DNA of 64,000 nucleotides from Sialis fuliginosa (lineage: Eukaryota > Arthropoda > Insecta > Megaloptera > Sialidae): NCBI GenBank assembly GCA_961205875.1, contig OY540816.1:7822701-7886700 (forward strand). The letters are read 5' to 3'. The notes below the pieces were generated by a model. The model was not told the DNA's origin. It saw only the letters and a list, made by a program, of their open reading frames with translations, and made no database searches. Numbering within the stretch: position 1 is the stretch's first letter; every line of letters begins with the position of its first letter. Both the position numbers and the translations under genes were made by a program. Of the stretch, positions 34,002 through 44,543 are shown one piece after another.

Positions 34002-34590
34002 ATGGCTGGTAATTATATCCAGAGCATTCCAAAGTTAAAAGGAAGAGAGAATTACGATGAATTGAGCTTTGCGGCAGAAAATTTGTTGGTGCTTGTAGGC
34101 ATGGTTCACTATATTAAAACAATGGCCGACACAGAACGAAAATCTGCAGACGACGACAAAACTAAGGCGAAGCTAATTTTAACAATTGATCCTGGATTGT
34201 ACGTGCATATCAAGGAAACTAAAAGCTCGGAAGAGTTATGGAAAAAGTTGAAAAACATGTTCGATGACTCGGGTTTTTCGAGAAAAATAACCTTGCTACG
34301 ACATTTAATCTCAATACGACTAGAAAATTGTGATTCGATGACTGCATATGTTACGCAAATTGTCGAAACAACGCAGAGATTAAAGGGCATAGGATTTGCA
34401 ATCACTGAAGAATGGATTGGTTCATTATTGTTAGCAGGTTTGCCAGAAAAATTTTCTCCCATGATTATGGCGATCGAGCATTCAGGTATTCAAATTACCG
34501 CCGACGCGATAAAATCAAAGTTACTAGATATGGAAGTTGCAAAATTGACCGACACGGATTCCAATGGCGCTGTATTCGCTATGAAAAAAC
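34002..34590 (+). pseudogene. gag: Ty1/copia gag, 3'-truncated
   Basis: The frame is open from 33957; the ATG at 34002 gives the usual start MAGNYIQSIPKLKGRENYD. Recognisable gag (UBN2-type) features follow: KAKLILTIDPGLYVHI, ELWKKLKNMFDDSGFSRK, LISIRLENCDSM and LLLAGLPEKFSPM. About 196 codons survive without a stop. The zinc knuckle, protease, integrase and RT are gone: at 34590 the frame runs straight into LTR sequence and stops at 34674-34676. The protein would act as the particle-forming capsid of the retrotransposon. It is probably non-functional but relatively young. Confidence 0.88.
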
Positions 34591-34610
34591 CAAACGTGTT
34601 TGAATTAATA
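34590..34610 (+). repeat. Tail of a 3' LTR joined to gag by deletion
   Basis: CCAAACGTGTTTGAATTAAT plus A repeats the end of the LTR at 33895-33915. The shared AACCAAAC at the gag junction suggests a microhomology deletion that removed pol and most of the 3' LTR. A target-site duplication of a retroposed gag RNA is the alternative. Confidence 0.6.
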
Positions 34611-34726
34611 TTTATTACTATCCAAATAAAAAAAAAAAAATTAAAGTCATTGTTTAATATATTAAAACGTAATTAAGGTTTTAATGGAAGAACAAATCTT
34701 TCAAAAGGCTCAAACATTATCTGCAC

Positions 34727-34930
34727 TTGGGGTGACCAGGTCTCCGGTTTTCACCCGGAGTCTCAGGATTTGCATACTGGATCTCTCTCCGGGCTAAGGG
34801 TTTGGGTGCAATTTCTCCGGGTTTTGCAAAAAATGACGACTACTAAAAAAAGGGCGTCAAAAATAGAGCAGGGGACATGACAGTGCAGATTATGGTAACA
34901 AATTTTATGAAAAAAAAATAAAAAGAATAA
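34727..34930 (+). mobile_element. hAT MITE, right-truncated relative of 45185-45456
   Basis: GGGGTGACCAGGTCTCCGG.TT, ACCCGGAGTCT, GGGTTTGGGTGCAATTTCTC and AAAAATAGAGCAGGGGACAT closely match the complete copy at 45185-45456. The right terminus is lost. Confidence 0.8.
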
Positions 34931-35229
34931 AAAAATAATATAAGATATATACTATCTATGAATATTTTTAATGTTCGGGGCCAAGAATGAAATAGTTACA
35001 CTCCTGTTTAAAAAAAGGACAAGCATATTCCAAACCTGCTTCTATCTCTTTTTTTTGACACTACTCTGTTTTCGAGTCAGATGCGTGGTCCATTATCTAT
35101 GTCTATGATTGAGTACAATTTGTATTACAAACAAATATTAAAACATAGGCAATCTGATAATTTTAACAAATATTTATAAGTAAATAATAATTAGCGTTTA
35201 CTTAATAATTTTTAGTTTAGAGTGTAGTT
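34931..35229. other. No feature recognised
   Basis: AT-rich spacer. Confidence 0.45.
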
Positions 35230-35480
35230 GTTCAGCACCTCCACTATGAATAGCGCTCGTTCGGAATACCGCTCTGGGTGACGCATTAGAAAATCAAATC
35301 GGCATTGCAGAACGCTCAGGCTCTGTGTGTATATATAAGAGTGTTTCTATTGGTAAAACATTAAACTCCGGGCACAGGAAGCGGGCGGAGTGCTGTTCCA
35401 TGTCAGCCCGGAGGAAGTTTACAATGGTCCGGGTGTCAACGGAATGCAGAAGACTCTACACCCAGAAGCTCTCACGGTAT
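35230..35480. other. GC-rich single-copy segment with TATA-like motif
   Basis: Clearly GC-richer than its flanks. ATATATAAGA at 35331-35340 resembles a TATA box on the plus strand. The minus strand is open across much of it (VDTRTIVNFLRADMEQ is readable), but no splice sites or family were recognised. It could be an exon, a promoter or an old LINE piece. Confidence 0.3.
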
Positions 35481-35554
35481 AATAGAGTAAATAATCTCTA
35501 TAGTTCATTTTCATTCATTTTCAATGCTCATTTATTTTACATATAGTCATTTTT

Positions 35555-36326
35555 ACTTCCATGTTCCGAAGGAAATGGAAGTATTGTAATACCATCGAAA
35601 AATCGTGTCCGAGAAAATGACAAATTCTGATTGTACTAACTTCAAAACGTAAAGAAAAGTTAATTTCCACATGGCGGCTGTGCGTGTGTCTGTGTGCTGT
35701 GCGGATGTAGAATTTTCTTTCGTTCACGATAACTACTGTAAAAATGCACCGATCTGAATTATTTTTGGGGAAAATATTTGTCTCAGTGAGTACTCCAGAC
35801 TTATTGATTTTGGTGCTAATCGGATTAGAGGTTTTGGAAATATTTGAAATTTTGTAACTTTTTTCGTCTAAAAAGCGAACATTGCGAGTATTATCTCACT
35901 AATTTTGATAAGACTTGGTACATTTGTAGTTCAATTGAACCTAAGGGACTTTTTTTATTTGTACGTGCCTAAACAGTCATTGAAGGGGTGAAAAACACCC
36001 TCAAAATTTGAATTTTAAATACTAATTAATATGTCATTAATTCATGTTGCCTTGGAAACAAATGCAACTAAATTCAGAATGCAAATTAGTTGTTCTACGA
36101 ATGTGTATTATGCTTTGGACATTAGGAAATTAGATTATATTTATATAAAATTGGCAATAACAGCTGTAACCGTAGTAAGTATATATGTTTTTTATGTATT
36201 ACGAAATTTATATTCATAGTAGTAGGTTATATAAATAAAATATTTTTAAAAAAATCATATTTAAAAATTATTTAAAAAGATAGAAAGAACATGGAAGTCA
36301 TGTATAGTTCTCCATACCGATATTTT
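35555..36326 (+). mobile_element. Repeat family C, copy 2
   Basis: Starts ACTTCCATGTTCCG, aligns over its length to 10736-11509, and ends GAACATGGAAGTCATGTATA..CTCCATACCG. Confidence 0.85.
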
Positions 36327-37266
36327 TTGTCTGGTGTACAAAATTAATTATATATTTTATTATTGGTAGGTATATTAGTTGGTAAGTGTATTTTAAAAGA
36401 TCAAACATAATGTTTTATAAGTAGAGGAAAAATAGTTATTATTTTCAAGGAAATAGTTACTAGTTGAATTTTTTTCGGAAAATAGTTGGTAAATAGTTTT
36501 TTTTTTACGATTTAATAATAATTAGTGCAAACGAAGCAGTAAAAAAAGTGTCGCAAATAGTTTAAAAATAGTTGGAAAGATAGTTGCAAATAGTTGATTT
36601 CAAATTGTGTTCAATCAAACCAGTTTTCTGAAAACGGTGGAGATATGTAATAAAAATTACAATAAATGCATTTTTCGCAATAGTTGAAAAACTATTTTTC
36701 CAATCTCTATTTATAAGTAATTTTATTTCTATTTTTATTCTATTTATAAGTAAATTTATTTCGATAGAAAATGATTAATTATTATCTTCCTATATGTTCA
36801 AAAAGTTTTGAAAAACTTTTTATTAAAGTATCTTTCGTAGGTTTGTGTTTTACAGCTATTAAAGCTTTTGGTTTAAAAAAATCAATTTGATGCCCTTTAT
36901 TATACACAGTACACTGTGTTGTCGGTTATTTTGTTTGTTTTGTGTCAAGACCAACAATATTCTTATCAACGTTTGTTCTATGTATAAAAATAAACTATCA
37001 AATGTTCCCGATAAATTTTGCATTTTTTTACAACTTGACTGTTTTCACAACACCGTGATATCGTTTGTTCCATATTGAAGAGCTTTCCTCTTTGTCCCAC
37101 TCCTAGCACCCCATCAGTCATTCTCCCTTCGAAGTTGGCGAATTTTTAACAGCACTCATCAATTTGACGAAGGGTCGAGAACATCTTCCAACCCCGTCAT
37201 CATGTAAATTTCTACATTTCCGCAAGTATTGTTTTATAAAAATCTAACTGTTCCCAGCGTCTAATG
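36327..37266. other. No gene; A/T-rich with repeated ATAGTT words
   Basis: Between 36420 and 36690 the words AATAGTTG/AATAGTTT recur irregularly about ten times, giving a low-complexity patch. Nothing coding recognised. Confidence 0.45.
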
Positions 37267-37360
37267 CAGTGGTTCTAAACTCAGGATCGTCACTTAAACG
37301 GGGTTATATGGATTTTTCAGAAGACCTTGGGTACATTGTAACCATTTAACTATATATACA
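37267..37360 (+). mobile_element. hAT left-end fragment
   Basis: CAGTGGTTCTAAACTCAGG at 37267 is a typical hAT terminus. The element is cut off before the RTE fragment at 37361 and no right end is present. Confidence 0.4.
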
Positions 37361-37418
37361 TACTAGCTGTGCCCGCGTGGACTACGGAATTATTGTTTAG
37401 GATTTTTGAAAATAGTTA
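37361..37418 (+). mobile_element. RTE-related fragment, 5' piece
   Basis: TACTAGCTGTGCCCGCGTGG then ACTACGGAATTATTGTTTAG matches the start of 31243-31900. Its continuation resumes at 38943, about 1.5 kb away. Confidence 0.75.
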
Positions 37419-37420
37419 TT

Positions 37421-38171
37421 TGTGTATCTAGGGTGTAAAATGATAGTTTTTCGCACGAGTGTGAATGTTTGTTAGTCGAGGTGCCAGCCGAGACTAACAA
37501 TCACACGAGTGCGAAAAACGCATTTTACACCCGAGGTGCACACAATATTTTTTCTACAACCCTATTGATTATATAATATTAACAATAATATAATATAATA
37601 ATTAATTTATATACTTTGTATTTTACTATATGAATATTAAAATTCAACTCTAGTAAGCTTTGGACAAAATTTTTGACAGTTCTATTTTCATTCAATTGTG
37701 TTTCATGTTATTCTATAATATAAGATGGATAACTGGTGATACTGAGAAAGAACATAAGTATGCACCATCCGAGATATCAGAAGCTGCAAATTCTGTAATT
37801 TTAAATTTACTATCTGCAAAATCTAAATTGATATATGAAAATTACACATAATGCCATGAATTGTACCAAGAACAAAACCTTAAGGTATTGTTTATAATTG
37901 ATTTAATTTTATTAATAATTTTTTTCATTATAATAATTAATATAGTGCTTAAATTTTAGTAATTTGTGTAATTAATACTATAATACAATAGTATTTATAA
38001 AATTCATTAATCGTAAAAAAATGTAAAAATGTATGTGTTACTATGGGAACACTTTTGCGCACGCCGTGCGTGAAAAAACTTTTTACGCACGGCGAGCGCA
38101 AAAGTACTACTTTACACACTGAAATGTCAATAAAAAAGCCTACTTTTTTACACGGTTGTAGAAAAAATATA
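37421..38171 (+). mobile_element. Crypton-like element with paired hairpins (putative)
   Basis: The left part (37428-37531) folds on itself: GGGTGTAAAA..GTTTTTCGCACGAGTGTG pairs with CACACGAGTGCGAAAAACGC..TTTTACACCC around TTAGTCGAGGTGCCAGCCGAGACTAA. ATATTTTTTCTACAACC (37548) is mirrored by GGTTGTAGAAAAAATAT near 38155. A second hairpin, TTTTGCGCACGCCGTGCGTG / TACGCACGGCGAGCGCAAAA, lies near 38050-38105. Between them is a fragment resembling a Crypton tyrosine recombinase. The boundaries are approximate. Confidence 0.5.
37660..37851 (+). pseudogene. Possible N-terminal fragment of a Crypton tyrosine recombinase
   Basis: The 63-codon frame ends YAPSEISEAANSVILNLLSA followed by KSKLIYENYT and a stop. 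The LLxxKSxxxYExxY pattern is what I associate with the start of the core-binding domain of insect Crypton-type recombinases (typically LLPxKSxxxYxxxYxxF). Beyond the TAA the same frame continues with plausible residues for a short distance, so the stop may be a mutation. The catalytic R...HxxR...Y domain is absent. Identification rests on pattern memory only. Confidence 0.4.
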
Positions 38172-38942
38172 TTTGAATTAACACTATTAGTCCACGGTAA
38201 TTAGATTAAAATTCGCCAAATAGAAGAAAAAAATTATAAAGTTTTGATACTTTGTCCACGAACGAAGGTTCAGAATAAGAGCCCGAAAAGTTCCCACCTA
38301 AATCGTGGACGAAACATCCCCTTTCACGTAAAAAACTACCCCCGGAATGAAATTTATCCCAGTTTTTTTCATTTTTCATACGAACCATTGTTCAGAGAGA
38401 AAAATATAACAGGAGTTAAAGATTCTACATGAAATACTGCGTAAAAAAGTCATATGTTCTATTCGGCTAATTCCCAGCCTTTTCTCGCAATCGATGTTAA
38501 AGTGAAGGGTAGTTTTGAGAACGAAGTGAAAAATCTGCATTGCATGATTTTTCAGCGTAAATATTTCCATAACGGCGGACTTAACGTAAAAATGATTAGA
38601 AAATGAATTGTAGAACTGAACCACCTGTATGAGATCCATGTAGTACTAATCAAAACGTAAATTATCTAAATAAACGAATCAGAAGAAAAATTACAAATAA
38701 ATTTTGTTCTGTTTAAATTTAAAAGTTAATATTTGAAAACAAAATAAACAACTGTCGACCGAGCACAGAATATTTCCCTCTGCCCCGCGACACTTCATCA
38801 TAGTTCACGCGAATAATATGTTACTGTATATATATTTCAAGTTATTTCCTAAAACAAAAGACCAAATTGGATGCTGTAAAGGGAAAATTGTATCTACATT
38901 AAGTAATTATGATTTATTTCAATAAGGATTAATGTTTTGCAG
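38172..38942. other. Unrecognised single-copy sequence
   Basis: Moderate base composition, short frames on both strands (for example 38206-38388 and 38376-38639) that overlap each other and show no domain. It separates the Crypton-like element from the RTE 3' fragment. Confidence 0.35.
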
Positions 38943-39320
38943 GTCATAAGTCCACGTAAACAGAACTCAAATATTTTACATTTTCTTTGTAACATAAAAG
39001 CAGTCACTGTGGCTTAAATATAAAAATTAGGCATATGGTGTCGCGGACTTTATTTTAGATCTTTTTATTCTACACAATTCTTTAATACATTATTTTGTTC
39101 AATATTGAACGATTTAGGCAGCGTATTGCAAAACAGCGCGCTGGCGGCAATCTTTTTTCCGACTTGATTTACTATTATCGTCATTGCTTAGTTATAGCCT
39201 ATAACCTGGCCAGAGAACGTACCTATGAATTAAAAAAAACAAACACGTAAATCGGATAAGGGGTTTCGAGTGATAAGCGCACTAACGGACAGACAGACAG
39301 ACAGATACACGTTGAGCTTA
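38943..39320 (+). mobile_element. RTE-related fragment, 3' piece
   Basis: Matches 31395-31890 without the poly(T) insertion: GGTGTCGCGGACTTTATTTT, CTACACAATTCTTTAATACA, GACTTGATTTACTATTATCG, ending ACGGACAGACAGACAGACAG. Confidence 0.8.
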
Positions 39321-39802
39321 TAGAAGATGTGCAGAAAGTATATGAAACTGTAGATATTACAATTAGTTGATATTTAGTAAAAGTGTAGAGATACTCAAAT
39401 AGTAAGAGTTCTGAGAGCCTGAATCGATTTATGATTGTTTGTGGTAGTTAAGTCTTACTCATATATTTTCTAATTTTATCAATCAATAAATGAATATTTG
39501 AGTAAATCGCATCACCGTCGCTCGTCAGTTTGGCCAAATATTGCAACGCCGCGCTGTCATAACTTTTACTGGGGTATCTCTAGGAATGTAAAGCGATCGC
39601 CTGGGGTGCCGTGTGGCGAGGAACGCTGCCAAGGTTCAATTGCAAGTTTTTTTGGGTATTTTATTCCAGACTAAATGAATGATTCAATATAAATAGAACA
39701 ATGAAATAGGGCGCTAATTTGAACCCAACCTTGGGCGTCGATTTTTCTGACGGCGCGGGCGGGCCTGAAGGAACTTATCAGTTATTTAATCGTTTTCATA
39801 TA
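39321..39802. other. No gene recognised; GC-richer near 39500-39770
   Basis: Contains GCGATCGCCTGGGGTGCCG and GGCGCGGGCGGGCC words. No splice-bounded frame found. It may be a decayed element end. Confidence 0.35.
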
Positions 39803-39804
39803 TA

Positions 39805-40288
39805 CAGTGGGGTAAGTGCAGAAACGGGGCAAGTGCATTAATGGGTTCTTTTTATTATAATACGAGTGAAATTGTAATGGCTAATATGTAGTGAACTACT
39901 AAAAGTTAATACCAACTTGTTTAAAAAGTTCACTACTCCAAAACTAAACAACGTATCTTAATGCGGTCAAAAGCATTTTATACTAGGCGTATTCACAATT
40001 CTGCTCTTGCCCCATAGCATATGAAATAATGCTTCAAAGCATTTTTAACTACCGGTAATGCACTTGCCCCGAAAATGAGGCAAGTGCACTGTAGTTGACA
40101 TTTTTTTACAATTTCCTATCATAATGCAAATATACAAAGAAAATTGGCGTCCTATTCAATTTAAACTAGTCAGTTATAACTGCACAATCATTCGATACTG
40201 AAAATATTAAGTATTTATATAACAGATTGAAAATATATGGGTTCAAAGTCCAACTATGCAAAAACCGGTCTGTGCACTTACCCCACAG
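39805..40288. mobile_element. TA-type MITE with GGCAAGTGCA repeats
   Basis: CAGTGGGGTAAGTGCA is mirrored by TGCACTTACCCCACAG. TA precedes the left end (39803-39804); the right flank is CA, probably a mutated TA. The related motif GGGGCAAGTGCA / GAGGCAAGTGCACT recurs inside. Same general design as the elements at 22636 and 32003, but no coding remnant. Confidence 0.75.
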
Positions 40289-41011
40289 CACCTTATTGCG
40301 AATTTTTTTCTGAGTAAACAATAATCAAAACTAAACTGAAATATTTAACTATATTTATCCACTAATATAAAAAAACTTGAAAATGACACAACAAAATGAA
40401 ACCACCGAAAAGCATAATTATTTAATTAAAAAGGTACTTACTAAAATTTATTCCAGTTTAAAAATACTATTTACTTTTTAACGACCTTAAAATGAACATA
40501 TGAAAGTTGCGTGCTAAGGCTATATGCTAACCACGTTATTTTTTTAAAGTTAACATCTAGGTACTAATTACATTAGTCACCGGGTTGGAAAAAGCTGTAA
40601 TTAGAGTCGCGATCAAAAATATTTTGGAAACACTGGCCAAATGCCAGAAACTGTCAGAAGTTCTACACTGTTCTCCTTTTATTATCGACATTCTTACAAA
40701 ATGTTATTGTCTAATTATTTGTTGTTAGGGGATTATTTTAAGTAGTGGATTTCTTTTATCGTTTGTTTATTTTCTTAGAATGGATAATATAACTTAGACG
40801 CGTTTTAAAGCTTTAAAAGATAAATAAAGATAAAGAGTTTTGACGCTCCCTTCTGCAGCAACTTTGACAATACCAATCTAGCTTTAATTTGAGTTATTCA
40901 ATATTAAAAAAAATTTCAAATGGGGGTTTCATTAATTGATTAAATATTAAAATAAAATCATCAGGTACATCAAAAAAATTGAATAACTAGACGTAACAGA
41001 CAGTGAATTTT
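40289..41011. other. No feature recognised
   Basis: AT-rich spacer; GTGACATT-type words only. Confidence 0.45.
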
Positions 41012-41729
41012 GCTTCCTCGCAATATCGAAGATACGAGAAGCTTTGTGATCGTTTCAGATTGAGACAAAAAAAATGTTCTCCGATTTAAAATTTTTTAAT
41101 TTATTTATCCGTTTCACGTCAAGGCAAATACTTTTCGTTCCGTGTCTGTCTGTGTGTCCGTTCATCCGTCCGTCCCCTGAATCCTTGTCACACGCATAAC
41201 TCATGAACCACTGAACCGATATTATTGAAACTTGGTCGGATGGTTGGGTCTGGCTTGAGGACGGTCCCATTTAAAATCATCAAAATCGTGAGTAAGGAGG
41301 AGGGGTGACATCCCAAAATATTAATTTTTTCAAGATATCTCAAGAACGACACATGTTAGGTGAAAATTTTATAGAATATTTTTGGAGAGCGTTAAATTTC
41401 CAATAATATGAGTCTACAACTTTCGTTATAATATATTCCCTTACAAAGATTTATCTCAATTTATTTTTGACGTTTTAAATGTCATTTTGACGTTTGCATA
41501 TATTCAGATTTAGATAGAAATTGTCAAAAAATTAAAAATATATGAAAAAATATTCAGGTACGTTTAAAAATTTTTTTTTAGTAAAATTGTATAAAAATTA
41601 AATGGTTAACCAATTCCAGGCAATTTATACAAACACTATCGTTTTTTAATTAAATTGTTGAATAATTAACTACCTTTAGTAAATTTTACACGAGGAAGCA
41701 CTGTGCATTTACTTGGCAGATGTTTTTTT
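41012..41729 (+). mobile_element. Repeat family A, full-length copy 2
   Basis: Runs from GCTTCCTCGCAATATCGAAG to CACGAGGAAGCACTGTGCAT and TTACTTGGCAGATG. Best preserved copy of the family in the window. Confidence 0.88.
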
Positions 41730-42016
41730 AAAGTGTTCATATTTAAATCATATTCTATTTGAAAAACAAAATAAAATTATTTTCGAATTAGCTAATTATC
41801 ATATAGTTTTTTTTAATAATCGCTTATATACATAGCTAAACTATTTACATCTACATAAAGAAATACTAAATGCAATATCAGTAGAAACTGTGAACACTGT
41901 GTGCGTAAATCAATATACATTTTAATTAAAACACATTGTTTACTACATCCGAGTTCATATAGCTGCAGAATTAAACTTGAACATATAAATTAATTAATTT
42001 CACGCAATTTCTTTGG

Positions 42017-42346
42017 CTCGTTCTTTGTGAAATATTGTTCTTAACATTATTGTATTTGTATCAGTAAGCCATCGACTCAAATATAATTTAGAATGTTGTA
42101 CTAGTTTCATAGACGCCGACTTTTCGTTTTTATGGGGGTAAATTTCATAATAATGCATTCACTATAAAAATGGCCGTATAACTCGTTCTTTGTGAAATAT
42201 TGTTCTTAACATTATTGTATTTGTATCAGTAAGCCATCGACTCAAATATAATTTAGAATGTTGTACTAGTTTCACAGACGCCGACTTTTCGTTTTTATGG
42301 GGGGAAACTTCATAATAATGCATTCAGTACAAAAATGGACGTATGA
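42017..42346 (+). repeat. Tandem duplication, 165-bp unit, two copies
   Basis: CTCGTTCTTTGTGAAATATT to about AAAAATGG.CGTAT is repeated head to tail (42017-42181, 42182-42346) with only a few mismatches (for example TTTCATAGACG / TTTCACAGACG). Confidence 0.92.
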
Positions 42347-42515
42347 TTATGATTAGTAGAACCATCAGATATATTGTAATTTATTACTGTAGATATCATA
42401 ACGAGATAAAGAAATTGTGCAATCGCTTTGTTTTGTTTAGTAAAATATATTTTTGGTAAGCCATGCAGCATTATTATTATTATTATCCACTGTCTTCGTA
42501 GTATCGATGACTAGT

Positions 42516-42905
42516 CAGGGGCGCCGACTTGTTAAAAATATTGGGGGGGGGGCAATTTTTTTTGATTCCCTTCTCCCTTATATAAGACAAAATAATAATA
42601 TCGTGTACTAACTGCATCACAATAGGTTCTCAAGATATGAAATAAAAACTAATTTTCGAAAAATCTTCGTAGCTCCTTTATGAAAAAAATTCGGACACAT
42701 GTTAATATAGAGTTTTTTGCTTAAAATATTTTTCTCAATTAACTAAAGTTTGACACGACAGTACTGAATCAACTGTATTGTAGGTTCTAGTTGACGGTGC
42801 CGTAAGCTTTTCATATACTTTTATTATAATCAACTACACAGGCAGAAGGCATACATTTATTGGGGGGGCTTGAGCCCCTCAAGTCTCATGTAGTCGGCGC
42901 CCCTG
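42516..42905. mobile_element. hAT MITE (390 bp), TSD TGACTAGT
   Basis: CAGGGGCGCCGACT / AGTCGGCGCCCCTG termini with a perfect 8-bp duplication TGACTAGT (42508-42515, 42906-42913). G-rich and C-rich blocks lie just inside the ends. The interior is related to one arm of the foldback at 27012-27660. Confidence 0.93.
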
Positions 42906-42974
42906 TGACTAGTTTGCTTCTGTATTTTAAAGCGGAAATTCAATAATAAACCTTTATATTATATTGGATTTATT

Positions 42975-43334
42975 GCATCCTTACAATATCGAAGATACGA
43001 GAAGCTTTGTGATCGTTTTAGAATGAGACAAAAAAAAATGTTCTCCGATTTAAAAATTTTAAATTGATCTTTCTGTTTCACGTCAAGACGAACACTTTTC
43101 GTTTTGTTTCTGTCTGTCTGTCCGTCCGTCCGTGTATGCGTCCGTCTGTCTCCTGAATCCTTGTCACACGCATAACTCATGAACCACTGAACCGATATTG
43201 TTGAAACTTGGTCGGATGGTTGGGTCTGACTTGAGGACGGTCCTATTTAAAAATCATCAAAATCGTGTTTAAGGGGGAGGGGTGACACCCCAAAATATTT
43301 ATTTTTTTCAAGATATCTCAAAAACTACACATGT
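42975..43334 (+). mobile_element. Repeat family A, 3'-truncated copy
   Basis: Follows the family from CCTTACAATATCGAAG through CATAACTCATGAACCACTGA and AAGATATCTCAAAAAC. It then switches abruptly into reversed family B at about 43335. Confidence 0.85.
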
Positions 43335-43452
43335 TATATGACCTTTTGATTTTAACCCTTCAGTCACGATATATGTATTTGCATTTAATCATTTTATCAG
43401 AGCGTCCGTTGAAATAACACTTGTTTATAAATCGTAATGACTACGGAAAATT
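43335..43452 (-). mobile_element. Repeat family B fragment, reversed
   Basis: ATGACCTTTTGATTTTAACCC-like sequence, CACGATATAT, TCAGAGCGTCCG and CTTGTTTATAAATCGTAATG then ACTACGGAAA are the reverse complement of the start of family B, fused to a family A copy. Confidence 0.8.
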
Positions 43453-44089
43453 TAAAATAAATAAAATTTAAAAAATCCGACAGCTGGAATGTTTCTGATT
43501 TCAAATAATGTTGTATAACAAAAATGTATAAAATAATTATTATAATCAGTTCTGTTCTTGTGGGATCTAAAGTTTTGATTATTTACTTTTTTCCTTTATC
43601 TATGTTGTTGAAATTGACAGCAAGAAATGCTTTTGTCCGCCGTAAATTAATATTTGTCTCGTGACGGATACATCACTATTGGATTCTCTTCAACAAGCAG
43701 TTAGAGTGGTTAAACATATAATGAGACGGGTAGTATGTTATGGTGGACAAAATCCTCTACTGTTTACCAAATGTACAGTAGATGCACATCCGCTTTTAAA
43801 TATAGCGGATTTGTTAAATACAAATGTTTAAGATCTTAATTAGCTATTTGTGGCTCATTAAGTTAATCGAGCGTTTTAAGGGAAAATGTTTATGCAACAG
43901 AAAAACAGATATTTAATGGATAATTACTCGTAATCCTCCGTTAACGTTCTTAATCAGCGTTTATGCAATTCAACATTAAAATTAATGTAAAAAACTGTTA
44001 TGAAATTAAAAAATGATAATTAAATATAATTTCAGGTTGCATTAGACATAAATTTTTTGAAAAAACAAACAATAATTTCTCATATCGAG
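43453..44089. other. No feature recognised
   Basis: AT-rich spacer. Confidence 0.5.
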
Positions 44090-44363
44090 CTGCATAAAAC
44101 TCAATTTATAGTCATATTAGTCATATTAGCGAAATTTTTTGTACCTTGTTGAAAAAACGACCATTTTGTTACGGTTTTTCGTGTACGATTTTTTTAAAAA
44201 TATCTCTTCTACTGACCGGATTGCAAAAATAAAAAAATAATTTTAAAATTCATGTTATGAGTTTCCCTATAAAACTAAATTTAAAAAAATTTATTACAGA
44301 ACCTATTTACAACGACCAATAAAATCGATTTTAATCGAAAGATATTCCTTATGATTATAAATT
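44090..44363 (+). repeat. Dispersed repeat V, copy 2
   Basis: Diverged second copy of 18455-18730, same orientation. Confidence 0.65.
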
Positions 44364-44400
44364 AAATATATAAATATATAAATATATATATATTAAATAT

Positions 44401-44484
44401 TTAAAAAATAATCGAGATGCAGTGGATTTTGAAAGAATGAAAAACATTCTTTTAAAATTCACTGATATCTCGATATTTTTTAAT
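44401..44484. repeat. Inverted repeat
   Basis: AAAAAATAATCGAGAT.CAGTG and TTTTGAAAGAATG are mirrored by CATTCTTTTAAAA and CACTGATATCTCGATATTTT around a 5-base loop; a near-perfect hairpin of about 38 bp. Confidence 0.85.
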
Positions 44485-44543
44485 GGAACGAACGAGTTTT
44501 GGAACTCACCTCCTCATATGTTCCAAGACTGATTGTGAGTAGT

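Noticed and set aside
34109-34462. 117-codon minus-strand frame.
   Set aside because: Antisense shadow of the copia gag frame.
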